This document shows, piece by piece, positions 26,239-39,335 of a stretch of 64,000 bases of DNA. Origin of the DNA: Leguminivora glycinivorella (Eukaryota; Arthropoda; Insecta; Lepidoptera; Tortricidae); NCBI RefSeq assembly GCF_023078275.1, contig NC_062998.1:17621916-17685915 (forward strand). The letters run 5' to 3'. Position 1 is the first letter of the stretch. Every line of letters begins with the position of its first letter. The notes beneath the pieces are model-generated. The model was not told the origin of the DNA, did not search any database, and was given only the letters and a program-made list of their open reading frames with translations. Both the position numbers and the translations under genes were made by a program.

Positions 26239-26645
26239 TAACAATAGTTATTTGTTATATACAAGGGGGCAAAGTTGTATTTTAACGCCGAGTGTGGAAT
26301 TGAAAAACGAGCAAGTGAAAGGGTAAGGGAATAGAATCCTGAACTTGCGAGTTTTTTAAAACACGAGAAGTAAAATACATTTGCACCCGAGTGTAACACA
26401 AAACTTTTCCCCTCACTATAGCGAGGAAACTACAACGCAAAAAATGCGTTTATCACTGCTTCCAGTAGTTCCACAGGTGGTAAATCATCTTTATTACTAG
26501 ATTCACCTACTTTTATCAATTTTAAAGCAGTTAATTTGACTTTATTCAAGGTCAAATTACTTTACCCACTAGTGGATAAAATGCGTTTTTACCCGCTGGT
26601 ATTAAATGACAAAACACGTGTTTCCGAGCTAGTGAGGGGAAAATA
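26239..26645. repeat. Dispersed 0.4 kb repeat, copy A
   Basis: It runs from aatagttatttgttat through acaagggggcaaagttgta to gagctagtgaggggaaa. It is nearly identical to copy B at 34499-34887 in the same orientation. The main difference is a short internal indel after gagcaagtgaaagg. It has no coding capacity; class uncertain, probably a MITE family. Confidence 0.75.
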
Positions 26646-27027
26646 ATAAAATTGCTACTCGCAAACCCGTTATTTAATTTGTTTCAATAGACATTAAATT
26701 AATTTAGTTCATATATAATATTGAGTTAATGCATGTCCGGTATATATGTATTGTTATTTAAATGCGCAATTAAGTATTTAATGAATGTAATGTTTTGACA
26801 AAAAACGGTTTTCTTTTTTCTAAATTAAAAACATTTTATTAATGAAAAAAATACTTCATCTTAATATTGTAATACATATTTTATTAATTATATTATAAAC
26901 ATTATGTGGACAAAAAGTTTAGCAACCTTAAGAACTCACAGATAGACAATAAATAGATTATATTAAGTATATCATTTTCAGTAATCGTGGAAGCTAGGTC
27001 AGTACTGAATGTGATAAGCGCTTTAAA

Positions 27028-27095
27028 AATAATAATAATAATAAATACTTTATTGTGCACCACTTATTAAAAGGAGATTACATTAATAAATAAAA
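27028..27095. repeat. AAT microsatellite with retroposon-like tail
   Basis: An (aat)n tract runs into aatactttattgtgcacca. This junction resembles retroposon tails common in lepidopteran genomes, but too little remains to classify it. Confidence 0.35.
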
Positions 27096-27873
27096 TATTT
27101 CCGGTGACAAAGATTGTCAAGTGCGCGAGCTGTTTGATGGTCGTTAGAACCGCGCACAAATAATAGCACGGCCTTCGCATCGCGTTCTATATTAAACGCG
27201 GAAGACATTGCGGTATAGTAGTGGCGCGCTGATCGCTCCCCGCTTGGTAAACAGTTAGGAGTGTAAATGGCACCCGCAGAACAAGTCGCGCGTCACGCTC
27301 GCCTCGCATGAATGTTTGCTTCTAGCGGCGCATGCTCACTTACGGTACGATCAATCTGTAAACGAGTGCGCGCCGCCGCCGCACACACAGCGGCAAGGGC
27401 TTGTATACTATTGGAATTTAGGCTGACCGCAAAACCAAAACAACCAAAATAAAGCAATATAATATATTGTTGTTTTGTTGTTGAACAACCAGATGTCCAC
27501 CTGTAGTGTGAAATGGTGTGGAAAGGTAACAAGAAGCTCAAATTTAAAAACAGACGTCATTACATTCCACATAAAAGTCATATTTATAATTTATTCAGAG
27601 CCGGCATAGGTCAACTTACATTGGCCACTTACGCGTCAGTAGAGGGACAGTCCCTTTCATCTGGCGCGACTGCCCGCCGTCCTTGAAACGGCCAATCACA
27701 GCGCGCTTAACACATTCCCCGCCCGCTCCTCGCACCTTTGGCACTGGTGACTCGTATCGCGAACAAAATATACAAGATTGCTACTCTATAGGAGGTTCTC
27801 TGTGTGAACAACAAAGCAAAATACTTATTAATATAATATGCAACCATAGACATGTATAAAATAAACTAAACTA

Positions 27874-28087
27874 AGGTACAGCGGGGCAAATCTCGACTGC
27901 GGGGCAATTGTAACTAATCCATTTTTTCCATTATTACACTATGACGTTGAGTTCTACATGTATCCACTGAACACGCCTACCATATATAACCGGTGGACAC
28001 TCTATTTAATAATGCAAACATTGTAAAACATGGAAAAAATGGACCAGTTACATTTGCCCTCCAGTCGAGATTTGCCCCGCTGTACCT
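27874..28087. mobile_element. TA-flanked MITE (Tc1/mariner-like)
   Basis: The ends AGGTACAGCGGGGCAAATCT and their inverse, about 26 bp, are flanked by TA on both sides (27872-27873 and 28088-28089). It is 214 bp and non-coding. The TA duplication points to the Tc1/mariner superfamily. Confidence 0.75.
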
Positions 28088-28268
28088 TATGTATAATTGT
28101 ATAGGTATATTTATGACATTAAGGATACAAGATACAACTACTGCACGTCCCCTATTTGCTGAATTTGCAGCAAGTGTCGTCAGTAAAGAGAAAGAAACTA
28201 CAAGCGAAACTACGAGCCAAAAACTTATTTCGGTAATATCTTAGTTTCAAAGAAAGCAACCGTATTAA

Positions 28269-28781
28269 GACGAGACAGGAGGGGTCAATTCTCCATACAA
28301 ACGCTCTCGACTATTTACTCCCTGGATTTTGAAGATAGAGCACTGATTTTTTCAACACAGATTATAATTATTTTTATCTGTGTCGGACCGTTTTGATTTT
28401 TTTGATATTCTTATTTTTAAAGACACTAGAGCCCATCAAAAATTTCCAAAAACGGCCTTATTGACTGACTATGGCGCAAAAAAAGGTGTGGTATTCAAAA
28501 TTGATAACAATTAGCCAAAATAACTAAACGGTCCGACACAGATTATTTCATTGTTATTCAGATTCTCAAATTTCGTTACGATTGATTAAGTTTTGAAGGA
28601 GGAAACAGTCGAGAGCGGAACCTCGATATTAAAGATTTTTTCGCAATATGTTTAAACTGAGTTGATCTGAATGGATTTTTTTTTGATAAATCTAGTTAAC
28701 TAACACTAGTATATTTAACTAAAATTCCGGAATTGAAAGAGGGGCTCCTTTCCATTTTAACATTTTCGCTCCTGTAGTGTC
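28269..28781. mobile_element. Probable TTAA-flanked non-autonomous element
   Basis: The outer ends gac-a-acaggag and ctcctgtagtgtc are inverted with mismatches and each abuts TTAA (28265-28268 and 28782-28785), as in piggyBac-type insertions. Internally, cggtccgacacagatta is mirrored by atctgtgtcggaccg. No transposase. Confidence 0.5.
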
Positions 28782-31700
28782 TTAATTACAAATTAACTAA
28801 TTCAAATAAAGGTAAATTTGAAAAAAGTCTAGATCTGGTACTGCATAATGGTATGTGGTAGCAAACGTATATTTCCAGATAATTAAAATTTGTAAACAAA
28901 TGACCTGTGTTGAACTATCATGGCTGCTAATTTATGGGGTACGAACTACGAAGTGAGTTTCCGGTGTGCGTGGTGGGTAGGGTAACGGGCGGGTGCCGCG
29001 CGCACTCGTGCGCTGCACGGTCGTTAGCTGCGCCCGCGCCCGCACCCGCAACCGCGCATGCCACGGACCCCGACCCGACACACTCTTTTGTCAAACAATT
29101 ACCGGTCAATTTACAACGCTTCACATTATCATGCCGTGATAATAGATCTATAAAGCGCTAGTATAACGTGCCGCGTTTACTGTTGTTATTTAACGAACTG
29201 CGATTAATTATTAACAGCGTAATGATATGCACTCTATTAGGGTTATACGAGTTGAAGTGTGATTTACTCGTAGCATTTTTAACTCCATAATATATTTGCA
29301 TTCTCTCTGATATGTACATATTTATATCAATTGTTAACGAATTAGGTTAACTTGGGTGAGTGTGAGGTGTATGCGTCACAAAAATAAGGAGGTTTATTAC
29401 AAAAAATCTAAAACAGAATCGACTGAAAAAAAATATACGGCTGAATCTGTTCACTAAAATCAGTTGAGATACTCGTATGTGGCCTAGAGAGGAGATTTTT
29501 TTATTGAAGCTCAGCCTACAGCAGTGCAAAGTTGTCTTGAGTGTGCAGAACTGCTGAAGAGAAAATAGGTTATAAATGTTATAATGTACTTAATTCTAAC
29601 TACCGCCGACGACCCAGATACTGGGATTCAATTCACATTATGTATATTCAACTTTAGCACTGATAAGTATATTTTTCAGCACACTGGTTACTTTGTTCTT
29701 CGAGAACAGATAGCGTTCCGGGTTATAGTATCTATGGTCATTGGTCAATATAAAGTTTCGTGAACGTGTAACTATTATAAATTTATATGCGTTGCGCTTA
29801 CCTAAAAACCTTGTGTTTATCAACGATTGAACTTAGTAACAGCAATTTATGCATACACATTTTAGTACATGTATTATGTTGCGTTCGGAACAAAACGTTT
29901 CATTGTAAGCGAACTGCGTCATAATGTCACGTAGAATCATAAAGACCTTAAGCGTCAGCCCCGTTGTTGTGCGTAGCGGAGCCCCGTGTGGCGCCGCGCT
30001 CCGAGGCGACGCTAGAGCCCCGGACTCCCCTCCGGGGTACGCTCCAACTTCATTTTTGTTGTCGCTCTGTCTCACTCTACAGGTCATCGCCCCAATGACG
30101 GTGCTCCCTCTGTCTTAACCCTAATGCTACTGACAACAAACATTATCCAACTATTTGTTGCTATTGCACAATCGTAACTACAAATATATTGATGAATATA
30201 CATAATTATTTGATATATAGAGCACTAAGTTAGTCGTTACCTAGGTATTTCGCATGCGGTCGCAACAAAGTTCACGTACCCTATCCTGACGGCCTTGATG
30301 CGGTCAAAGCACTGCCCAAGAAGACATTGACTAGCCTCGAATAGCTGATCGCGGACCGATGATTTTGATATGGTCAAAAATCAAAATAATACGACCTCAA
30401 AACACTTAATTATTTACTTCCGTTAATTATTATCCCGATTTCCACAGATTTATTAGTTAAATTAAAACACAATTGTCCAAGTTTTAAACATACAAAAATA
30501 CGCATCGACGATATAAGTCAAAAGTCATGTTATTATTTTAATCTCCTTGTGCCCATGCCAGGAGACTTCAATATGCGTTACTTTATGTAGCGGCAGCGAT
30601 ACGAAGCACTGGGTTGCGTATAAAAGGCAACGCTTTTTTTTAAACAGCATCGACAGGGCAATGACACCGCGTCCCGGGCACTGCCCGTTCTTGACAGTTC
30701 AAATGTTTACTCTTTCTCTACACCTCCAAGGATCACAGATGGCCTGATTCTGCTTAGCTTATTCGAGCACAGCGGGGTGGCGGAAAAGGTGCTTAAGTTA
30801 AACTTTATGGTATATGTATTACTATAATATTTGTAATTTGTGTATGTAGTCTTATTAAACATGTAAGCGGTCATTGCATTAATTCTCACTTTCCGATACG
30901 AACGGTTTACCTACTGGCGATGCAAAATTGCATCGTTTTCCAATAATATGTAAGCCATAAAACTCGTTTATGCTGTGGTCCTATTTCAAACTGTGCGAAT
31001 AGTTAAAAACAAGAATGATGTTTTATTTTATAACGATTAAAGGTACGTAGAAGTGACCGCTAGAGACAAATATGCGGCTGCGATCCCGTCGCCGCGGCAG
31101 CGGCGCGGAGCGCGGTGCAGAGCGGCGCGGGCGCGGCGGCCTCATCACGCGATATCTAATGACTAGTCCCGTGGTTCAACAAACTCCCCCACCCAATACT
31201 TAACCTAAGGTAAATTTGCAAAACAAAACAAACATCTCTATCATTATTAAAGGCATATAACTGTATTTTTCGCTTAGCTAATATGTAAATCTCATTTAAC
31301 GATCGGCCTACTAGACAGGGAGAGGTGATTGGTAGTCCTCTTTGTCACGTCAAGTCCAGCAACTGGGCAAGTGCACTGTGCCAGCTTACTGAACTGGCAA
31401 TCAGTAAACACGGACTGTATATAATATATCCTTTTTAGTTTTGGGTCGTTCTCGAGAACCTTCTCTATTTTGCTATGGAACGCCTACGTTCTCAAGAATT
31501 TTTTACCATATTATGAAACGGAAAACACTCGAAAACGGCGCATTTCTAATTCTTACACAGTGTTTTGCAATGAAGTTTCTCAATGCACCTACTAATAAAA
31601 TAAAAAAATCTAAATGCTAGAGACGTATAAAAGAACTTAAATTATTTTAACAGCCGATCAGAGGCTATCACATTAGAGTAGGATTATGCTAATCATTTTT

Positions 31701-34498
31701 GTATTTAACCAACATTGTAGTTCTATGCATTTAACGATATAATGTTAAAATATAAACAAAATGTGAGATGCAAGATTCTTTGCAGCTCCTCAACCCTATG
31801 AGATAAAAAAGTAAAATTCACATGAAATTGTAGCAAGTCAGAACCTGTTGAGGTCAGCGACCAAAGCCAGAAGCGGCTGGCGGTGGGCATCCAATCCAGA
31901 GCGGCGCCCGCGCCGGCCTGAATCACCACTCATTTCATAACTAACTACATTCATTTAGTCCTTTCTCGTTAGAAATTAATGTAATAAAACAAATAGGATT
32001 TCCAATAAATATACTAGCAATCGTCATTTACCGTTCAGGTAGGTACCTTAGGCCCGGAACAGGATTTAAATTTAAAACACTTGAGCATATGATCTCATTA
32101 TGATCTTATTTATAAAAAAAAATCTTTCAGACAAACAGTTAGCTATTTTTAACAGTCGTTAAGTAGGCAGGTATTAAATATTTATTAATGGCATGCAGTC
32201 GCGCACTTATTTAATCAAAATCCTAAGGGATCAATTGCTGACATTGCCCTACAATTAAAAGGGGATATCTCTTCAAAATAACCAAAAAGATCAGTCGATC
32301 TATGTTCTCGTTCCTGGCTTCATTCAAAACGACTCACTTGGATTGTAAATATTCGGTATGGTAGTGGGATAAGAAGCATGCCCGAGGGTGAGCTTGCAGT
32401 GCGGGCCGCGGGGGACGGCGGAGGGGTCGCGAATGGGAAGGGAATGTTTTGATTAGGGTTCAACGCATCGGAGAGAATTCGACACCTGAGAGAGATAGAT
32501 GCACGACATATTCTTTTATTACATATCTTTAGAAAGTTTCTTCTAATTTTAGATCATAGCTTTGCAAACGAATATAAAACATATTGACCGCAAAATATCA
32601 TTAACGTAATAAATCAGTCAATAGTTTTTACTTAGAATTTACGCTTCTTTATATTTTAGAAAGCTACATATCTAGGTCAAACAAAAGTACGAGTACCTTT
32701 AAATAAATACGCGTCGATTACATGATTGAGAAATAGCCGATTAATTGGGGTGGATGGAAGGAGTTCGCTGACCTGCATGCACCGCCCTGCGGCAGGGGTG
32801 CACGCGCGTGTTGGCGTCTCGCTCCGCGCGACGACGCGCCGCGAAACGGATGCCGACACTAAACAAATCCTTTGTGTTCCGTCGCAAGCCAATCGCTATG
32901 CCACATGCCATTGTCACCCAATATCCTACACTACCTCGAGATACTGATAACTAATAAAATTGGTGACATTATTCTTAGCCTGTGCTAACCGGAAACATAA
33001 CGGAGATTTGTCGAGTTCGTCCGGCGTCGAGCGAGTCTGTTTGTAAACATGGGCGGCAAGAAAAGCTTGTTATGAAAAGCGAACCGGTGACCCGCCACGT
33101 GAGTCGCGCCTCCCGCTTCCGCGCTCCTCTCGCCGCCTACAACCTAAATTGCACTGTACTGTACTCTGGTCAATACTCATCTACTTACCATGCTACCATA
33201 CGGGGACTAATCCCATTCTTTATAATACGTTTATATTCAACATTTTATATAACTGTGCGTTAAAATATCATGAAAACAATGATTTACATATTTTGGCTAC
33301 TGCGCATTTTACAGACTTATTTATTATGATGATATCAGTTATCCGCCTTGTGTCTTGCACTAATAATGAAATGATATGTGCGTAAGATCTGTTTTAAATG
33401 TAAGTATCATTTACAAATTGGTGAAATGAAATCGAAGTATGAATTTATTTTAGTATCTGAGTATAAGATAATATTAGAGAGAGAGTTCTAACCTAACTTT
33501 ATTATAATATATTATTCATTTTTTTAATGAAAGGCTTATCGAATCGATTGAGTAGTTTCCGAGCAAAGAAGCTAAGTATTTAAACGCTGAAGAATTTTTT
33601 TCGCGACCCTAAGAAGACATGATGTAAGTTATTATATAAGCTAAGTAAATCCGGGTAAAAATTGCAAGCCTTGATGCATATTATGTTTCTACTTTACGTC
33701 TTTTGCGGTTTATTTATTCGTAAGGTTTTCGAATGTGTGTTAAAAGGAATAGGGGAGTTCGCTAGAGTGAAATGATCGTAGCAAGCAACGGCAACGGGTC
33801 TGACGCACACATGAGCACCGGCCGGCACCACGCACTTGTAACGCACAAACAACTCGCTTCATAGTTCTAGAACGAGATGACACGTAAACAACGTACGTGA
33901 ACAAAATAAATAGAAGGTCACACTGGCGAGACCAACTTATGCGAGACCCTAGGCAAAAGAGAGACGCAATGAAAACAAATCAATAATTATCATCTTCGTG
34001 TTCGTGGTAGAGCGAGAGAGACGGCGAAACAACAAACCGGCATTTTATACCGGCATATTTATGTTGGTTCCTCGCCGCACACGATATTGAACTTTATTAA
34101 TCGGTGTTTAGACATATTTTGGGGAAATAAACACTGTTTACAGAGTTGATACGCAATGTTTTCTAGTAGCTGGCGGTTTCCGTTGTGAAATATTCTGTTG
34201 GTTCATCTAATCTTTGGATGAGCATTTCTTAAGCTCGCTTATATTGGAATGGAACCGAACGATTGAACATGTATTAATAATATATTACGATTTTATTAAC
34301 CTTCCATAATTAACAAAATCGTTGTTACAGTTGCTTAGTAAGTAGCTAGTAATTTTATATAAGCCTATAGCCTATACATATGTCATAAGAAGTATTACTA
34401 TCTAATAAATACCTCGCGACTTGATTTAATACACAATTTACATGTTTATTTGATAGAATCGAATAAGCATTAATTGCTTATAATTATCGCGACGCATA

Positions 34499-34887
34499 CA
34501 ATAATAGTTATTTGTTATACAAGGGGGCAAAGTTGTATTTTAACGCCGAGTGTGGAATTGAAAAACGAGCAAGTGAAAGGATTCTATAGTTACAGTTTTT
34601 TAACACACGAGAAGTAAAATACATTTGCACCCGAGTGTAACACAAAACTTTTCCCCTCACTATAGCGAGGAAACTACAACGCAAAAAATGCGTTTATCAC
34701 TGCTTCCAGTAGTTCCACAGGTGGTAAATCATCTTTATTACTAGATTCACCTACTTTTATCAATTTTAAAGCAGTTAATTTGACTTTATTCAAGGTCAAA
34801 TTACTTTACCCACTAGTGGATAAAATGCGTTTTTACCCGCTGGTATTAAAGGACAAAACACGTGTTTCCAAGCTAGTGAGGGGAAAA
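34499..34887. repeat. Dispersed 0.4 kb repeat, copy B
   Basis: Same sequence and orientation as copy A (26239-26645), 8.26 kb downstream in the same intron, with very few substitutions from acaagggggcaaagttgta to ctagtgaggggaaa. Confidence 0.75.
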
Positions 34888-37646
34888 GGTACATTACATC
34901 TAGTCAGGGCAACAATAACTTAGCATGAACACCTTCGAACGTTGCGTTATGACCCTATTCTAAAAACTTTCTATAAAGAAAGAACAAAGACTGCAACAAA
35001 GCGGCTATTGCTATTAACATTTACCAACTGACAAAGTCCCTTCCCCGCCGCCGCCGCTCCTCGCCGTGTCAGGGTTTTCCCCGATGCGGCACAGCTACAC
35101 GTGCAGCGCCCCCTCCTGCCCGCCCCACTCCCGGTATATGTACTTACGCTGCTGCACTCACCCACACGAGTGCATCGCTGCTGCACACATCTACATCGGC
35201 AAACACGTGTAAGCTGTGCACCACACTAAAGCCGTCTAATATCGAGTCCAACGCGAGTACATGCTACGGCCACTCATCTGAGCCGCAGAAATGAGTTCAC
35301 TCTATCAAACAAAGGAATCGCTCAGTTATTTTAACATCAGTTAGTAACTATTTCGACCGCTTGGCTGACTTGCATACAAACAAATTTGTTCACTTACATA
35401 TATCTTATCGAATTTCCTTTTTTTGACTTAAACTTGCAATAGTTAGTATTAGTTTTTACATATATAATATACATAAAATAAGTTCTGATTTGGTCACCCG
35501 GCTGGTCGGCTCTCCTCGATAGGTGGAAGTAGGTCAGTGGTGCACCTAGGGAGACTCCCTCCCAAACTGAGTTCGTCCCGCGCCGCCCCCTCCTGACCCG
35601 CGTGCCCTATTTACTCTAAAAGGGGAAGGTAAACTGAGCTATGTTCAACCAGTGCTTCTTAACTCGATGTTTTGTGATAGTACACGATGTGTATTTAGTG
35701 TAATCTCGATAGGCTTTTTTAATTATTTAATGAAAACCTACCTATACTGTAAAATACCGTCGTGCAAAACGATTTAAGGGAAGATGTGTTTGGAACGAGC
35801 GGCTATGAGTAAATATATAGGTACATTTTGAATACTAATGAGTGCAAAAATAGTCCAAATACCGATTTTGCATTTTCAATAAATCCATGTTTAAAAAACT
35901 GAATATCCAGAGAGCATTCGATTAAAAACCATGTAATGAGACCTATACTTAATTACTGAAAAATCTAACATACGTGTAAATATTATGAATATTATGATAC
36001 TAGTGGAAGTTTCTTTGTACTATTTAGTAGGTACCTGGTCTACTTAATGTAACTCAGTTGCTTATATATTTTAGAATTCCTGTACCTATCTTTCTATCTC
36101 CATATTCTCCATTGTAAGTATTGTAACATTGAAATTGTAATGAAATAATATGAATATTATTATAACTGCACATAATTGCACCCTACCTTTGTAAAAAATG
36201 TAAGTAGGTCAAACACGTTTTCGTTGCCATCTCTATGATAAGTATAAGTATAGGTAGCGCACCTATATCAAGTGCATTCAGAAGTAGGTCGGGTCAGGGG
36301 TATTGCGGCAGAGGGGCGCGGGCGGCCGACCCGCGAACTAGATCACACCACCACGGCCAAGGGTGGTCCTCGAAGGTTGCAAAGCCTTTGTCTTTGCGAA
36401 AATGACTGGCGTTCCGACACGAACATCGCTTCAAATATTCATTTCATTAATTATTGTAATTTCCATTGACATGATCATCGTGTACTTTAAGTAACACAAT
36501 AAATGTATACAATACTTATTTGATAACATTATCAAATATTCTGTACGCGTGCGTGGGCTAAAGTGATGAAATTCTAAATAATTAAAATGTGTATTCCCTA
36601 ACAAGCAAGTGCGATGAAATTCTGACGTTTAAAGGATGATCAGTACAAATAGTGTAACTATTGTTAGTTTATATAGGTAGTGTCTTAAGCAAATAGTAGT
36701 TACGATGATATAGTATCTATTAACATTCTGTGCATCATTTCGCACCACACTTTTTTATACGCTTTTTTTTTTTCGATTAAATTTAAAACAACTATAATCT
36801 CTGCTGGCCATTAGGTACCTAATATAAAAGAAAATAGCTACTTTATTTGCTGTTTTCGTATGATACTAAGTTATACATTAAACTAAATATCAGGCAGTTC
36901 AGCGTGAGAAAGCGATAGTATTGTCTCAGCCAGTCTCGTGTGGCCGAAATAATGTGGCATTGAGCGGAAGGTCGTTGCAGAATCTTTGGCAAGCAGCGTT
37001 TGCTGCCCGCCGACCCCCCTTCCCGCGATCTCTCGTCGCTCGTTGCGTTACGACAGCGATCCTGAAGGTGCATTAAACATAATTATTAGGCTATTGTGCA
37101 TGCCCACCCTCCTCACGTTTCCTTTCTCTTTTCGAGGCATTTCTTATGATAAGGGACGATGTTTAGAGTACCTACTTTACACGATTTCTTAATGCAATCC
37201 AATGTCCGTGTAATAGGTGTGAATGCAGATCGTAATTAGCGCTCTTGAAAACGCTAGATGACCCAGTTGAATGAGTGAAAGAAGACTGGTAGGTAGATGA
37301 TGACATAGGTAGGTTTTACGATATGCGTCAAAGCGGGGCTGGGGGCGCTCGGCGCGGCGTGGGCGGCGCGCGTGCCCGGTGCAGGAGGACGGGCGCAGCG
37401 CGCAGCGGCATGCAGCGAACAAGGCCGCGACCTAGAGCTGCTTCCGCCGTTGCCACGTCGTTTATACTTACTCATCGCGCGCTAATCACATTCGCATCTC
37501 TTACAGAACACATCGCTACCAACTCCTAACTATTCCTATAGGTATGCCATAACAAAACATAATTCCAACATAGCTCCGAGGATTGCGCAAACGTTTTACA
37601 TATACCTAATGCAATAGTTACAATTATTGTTTTGCCATTGTTCCAG

Positions 37647-37744
37647 GTTAACAGTGTGGTGTTCGAGTGCACCTGGAGAGGCTGCGGGTACATCACTAAC
37701 TCCTGCTCTTCAATTGAAAGTCATATCAGACTCACGCATTTAGG
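37647..37744 (+). CDS. Glut4EF: Glut4EF exon: C2H2 zinc finger
   Basis: The acceptor is gttccag and the donor GG|gtaagc. The exon enters in phase 0 and leaves in phase 2. It encodes a single finger starting VNSVVFECTWRGCGYI with pattern C-x4-C-x12-H-x4-H and ends HLG. The C-x-W-x-x-C opening and the terminal LTHLG match the solitary finger of the ZNF395/SLC2A4RG family rather than a tandem Krueppel-type array. The finger fills almost the whole 98 bp exon. Confidence 0.9.
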
Positions 37745-38838
37745 GTAAGCTGAATAATTCAACTACCTATTATATTATGTAGGTGTTCAACTAGTAGGTT
37801 TGTATTTTAAATGTAGGTATATAGATAAAATTGATGGTAAAAATAGATCTATAATGTCAAAGTTATAATTTTTATCCTATAACTAAGCACACGGCACGGT
37901 TAAATAAGAAATCACCTAATCGGCTGGTCAGAGCAAATGTTATTGTTTATTAGTAAAATGTGATAAATGGTTGATAAGGTCGGAGTGGACACGTGAACCG
38001 GCAACGCCGCACGCGCGCTGACGCACGGTGCAATAATACCTACCGCGTTGCGTAACGCCCAGCTGGCGCACGACACGACGCACACCGCCCTCCATCTCCA
38101 CTACCGCTGCACAGATGCAACCATCTCATTTCCGTCCTCATGTCGCCATTACTCCCTGCGCTGTTACCTACTTCTACTTAATGCGCTCGACACCATTCTC
38201 AGTTGAAACGTAAATAAAAAATCTGTAGACTTATATTGTACATGTATTCGATAGATTTGCACGGCATTCATTGTTTTAAAATTTCAACTATTTCTCACGA
38301 CCTTCACCGTAAAAGAAATTGTTAGATCATAAACATCGAATGTATAATAAATAAAGAGTAGGTAGTAACAACCTATGACTCAAAAACTTGTGACATTACC
38401 GACATTACATATTCATGCGATTTGGCACTCGGACAAAGAGAGAATAAAACACGGTTTAAAAACGGTTACGACCTTTAGTTTTATTAGTAAGAAACCGAAT
38501 GTAATAGAGTAAAAATACATAGGAGTAAAAAACGAAGGGCCGGCCCTGGACCGACCCGGAAGCGACAAGGCTTCACGACAAGGTTGCCGGAGCGCGCTCC
38601 GCGCCGCCCGCGCGCAAGGTCACCCCGCCCGCGTCTTACGTAACGCGGCCCTGCTCCGCCGACGTACCCTGTGTGTACATGCCATGTACAATGCTAATTC
38701 ACGGCAAATGTCATCATCATTTATAAACGCTTATACTATTTGTCGGGAAGCGACACCTCCGCCCTCGACTCGGCCAAGTTCCTATGTCCGATCGCTAGTC
38801 GTGCCGTAAATTAGATCATGACAATTGAAATTTTTCAG
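37745..38838 (+). other. Glut4EF: Glut4EF intron
   Basis: 1.1 kb GT...AG intron. GC-rich patches occur at about 37990-38110 and 38530-38660. No mobile element or exon was recognised. Confidence 0.8.
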
Positions 38839-38997
38839 ACCTAAGAAAGAAGGAGAAAGCGACCACGAGGAGGAGTTCTACTACACGGAGCGCGAGGTGC
38901 CGGCGCCGGCCGCGCCGCCGACGCTGTCGCACCGCGACATGTGTCGCCCGCCGCACGAGGACCCGGACTACCAGCGCCAGCTAGTCGGCTCCTACAG
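38839..38997 (+). CDS. Glut4EF: Glut4EF exon: acidic FYYTE segment
   Basis: The acceptor is tttttcag and the donor TAC AG|gttcac, which is somewhat weak. The exon enters in phase 2 and leaves in phase 2. It encodes PKKEGESDHEEEFYYTERE followed by a Pro/Ala linker and HRDMCRPPHEDPDYQRQLVG. The acidic SDHEEEFYYTE run just after the finger is a family hallmark and is the strongest single argument for this assignment. Confidence 0.9.
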
Positions 38998-39247
38998 GTT
39001 CACAACCTTTCTCACATTCATTCAAACATATGCACTTTACTGATCACCAACCAATAATAATCCTACCAAACATTGTGATTGTGGTAGGTCTAGGAAGAAA
39101 AATGCATTATTTATGTATTTTTCAGCCGAATTAGATGTGTCATTGAACAGTATAACAACTCTTATTTAACAACATTCCCGCGTAATCTACTACGCCATAC
39201 AACACAGACAGTGAAATTTATACCAAATTATCTGTTTTATTTTACAG

Positions 39248-39335
39248 GCAAGGATTACTGTCCACACTACAGAATGGAAATGCGCGGCCTATTAGTATTC
39301 CAGTATCTCATTCCTGGTCCAACTCTCACTCACCG
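39248..39335 (+). CDS. Glut4EF: Glut4EF exon: linker before the C-clamp
   Basis: The acceptor is ttttacag and the donor CCG|gtgagt. The exon enters in phase 2, leaves in phase 0, and encodes RQGLLSTLQNGNARPISIPV followed by SHSWSNSHSP. A second identical gtgagt lies 10 bp downstream (39346). Using it would add 10 bases and shift the frame before the C-clamp, so the first donor is preferred. Confidence 0.85.

Larger units (their letters stand above)
17963..37646 (+). other. Glut4EF: Large Glut4EF intron (19.7 kb)
   Basis: The exons on either side join in phase 0. The intron holds a LINE tail, a hAT relic, a foldback, a pair of direct repeats, a TA MITE and a TTAA element (listed separately). 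It also has about a dozen CpG/GC-rich islands, for example 22760-22850, 23095-23220, 27160-27390, 28970-29070, 31075-31145, 32770-32850, 35030-35150 and 37320-37440. No further exon could be supported by phase plus family similarity. Confidence 0.7.

Noticed and set aside
31072..31203. Short Arg/Gly-rich ATG frame in a CpG-rich intronic patch
   Set aside because: 43 codons of low-complexity sequence with no donor site or family match; could only be an alternative first exon if transcript data showed it.
26239..34887. CRISPR-like or long terminal repeat interpretation of the two 0.4 kb direct repeats
   Set aside because: Only two copies, no spacers, no primer binding site, polypurine tract or gag-pol sequence between them; the intervening 8 kb is ordinary intron.
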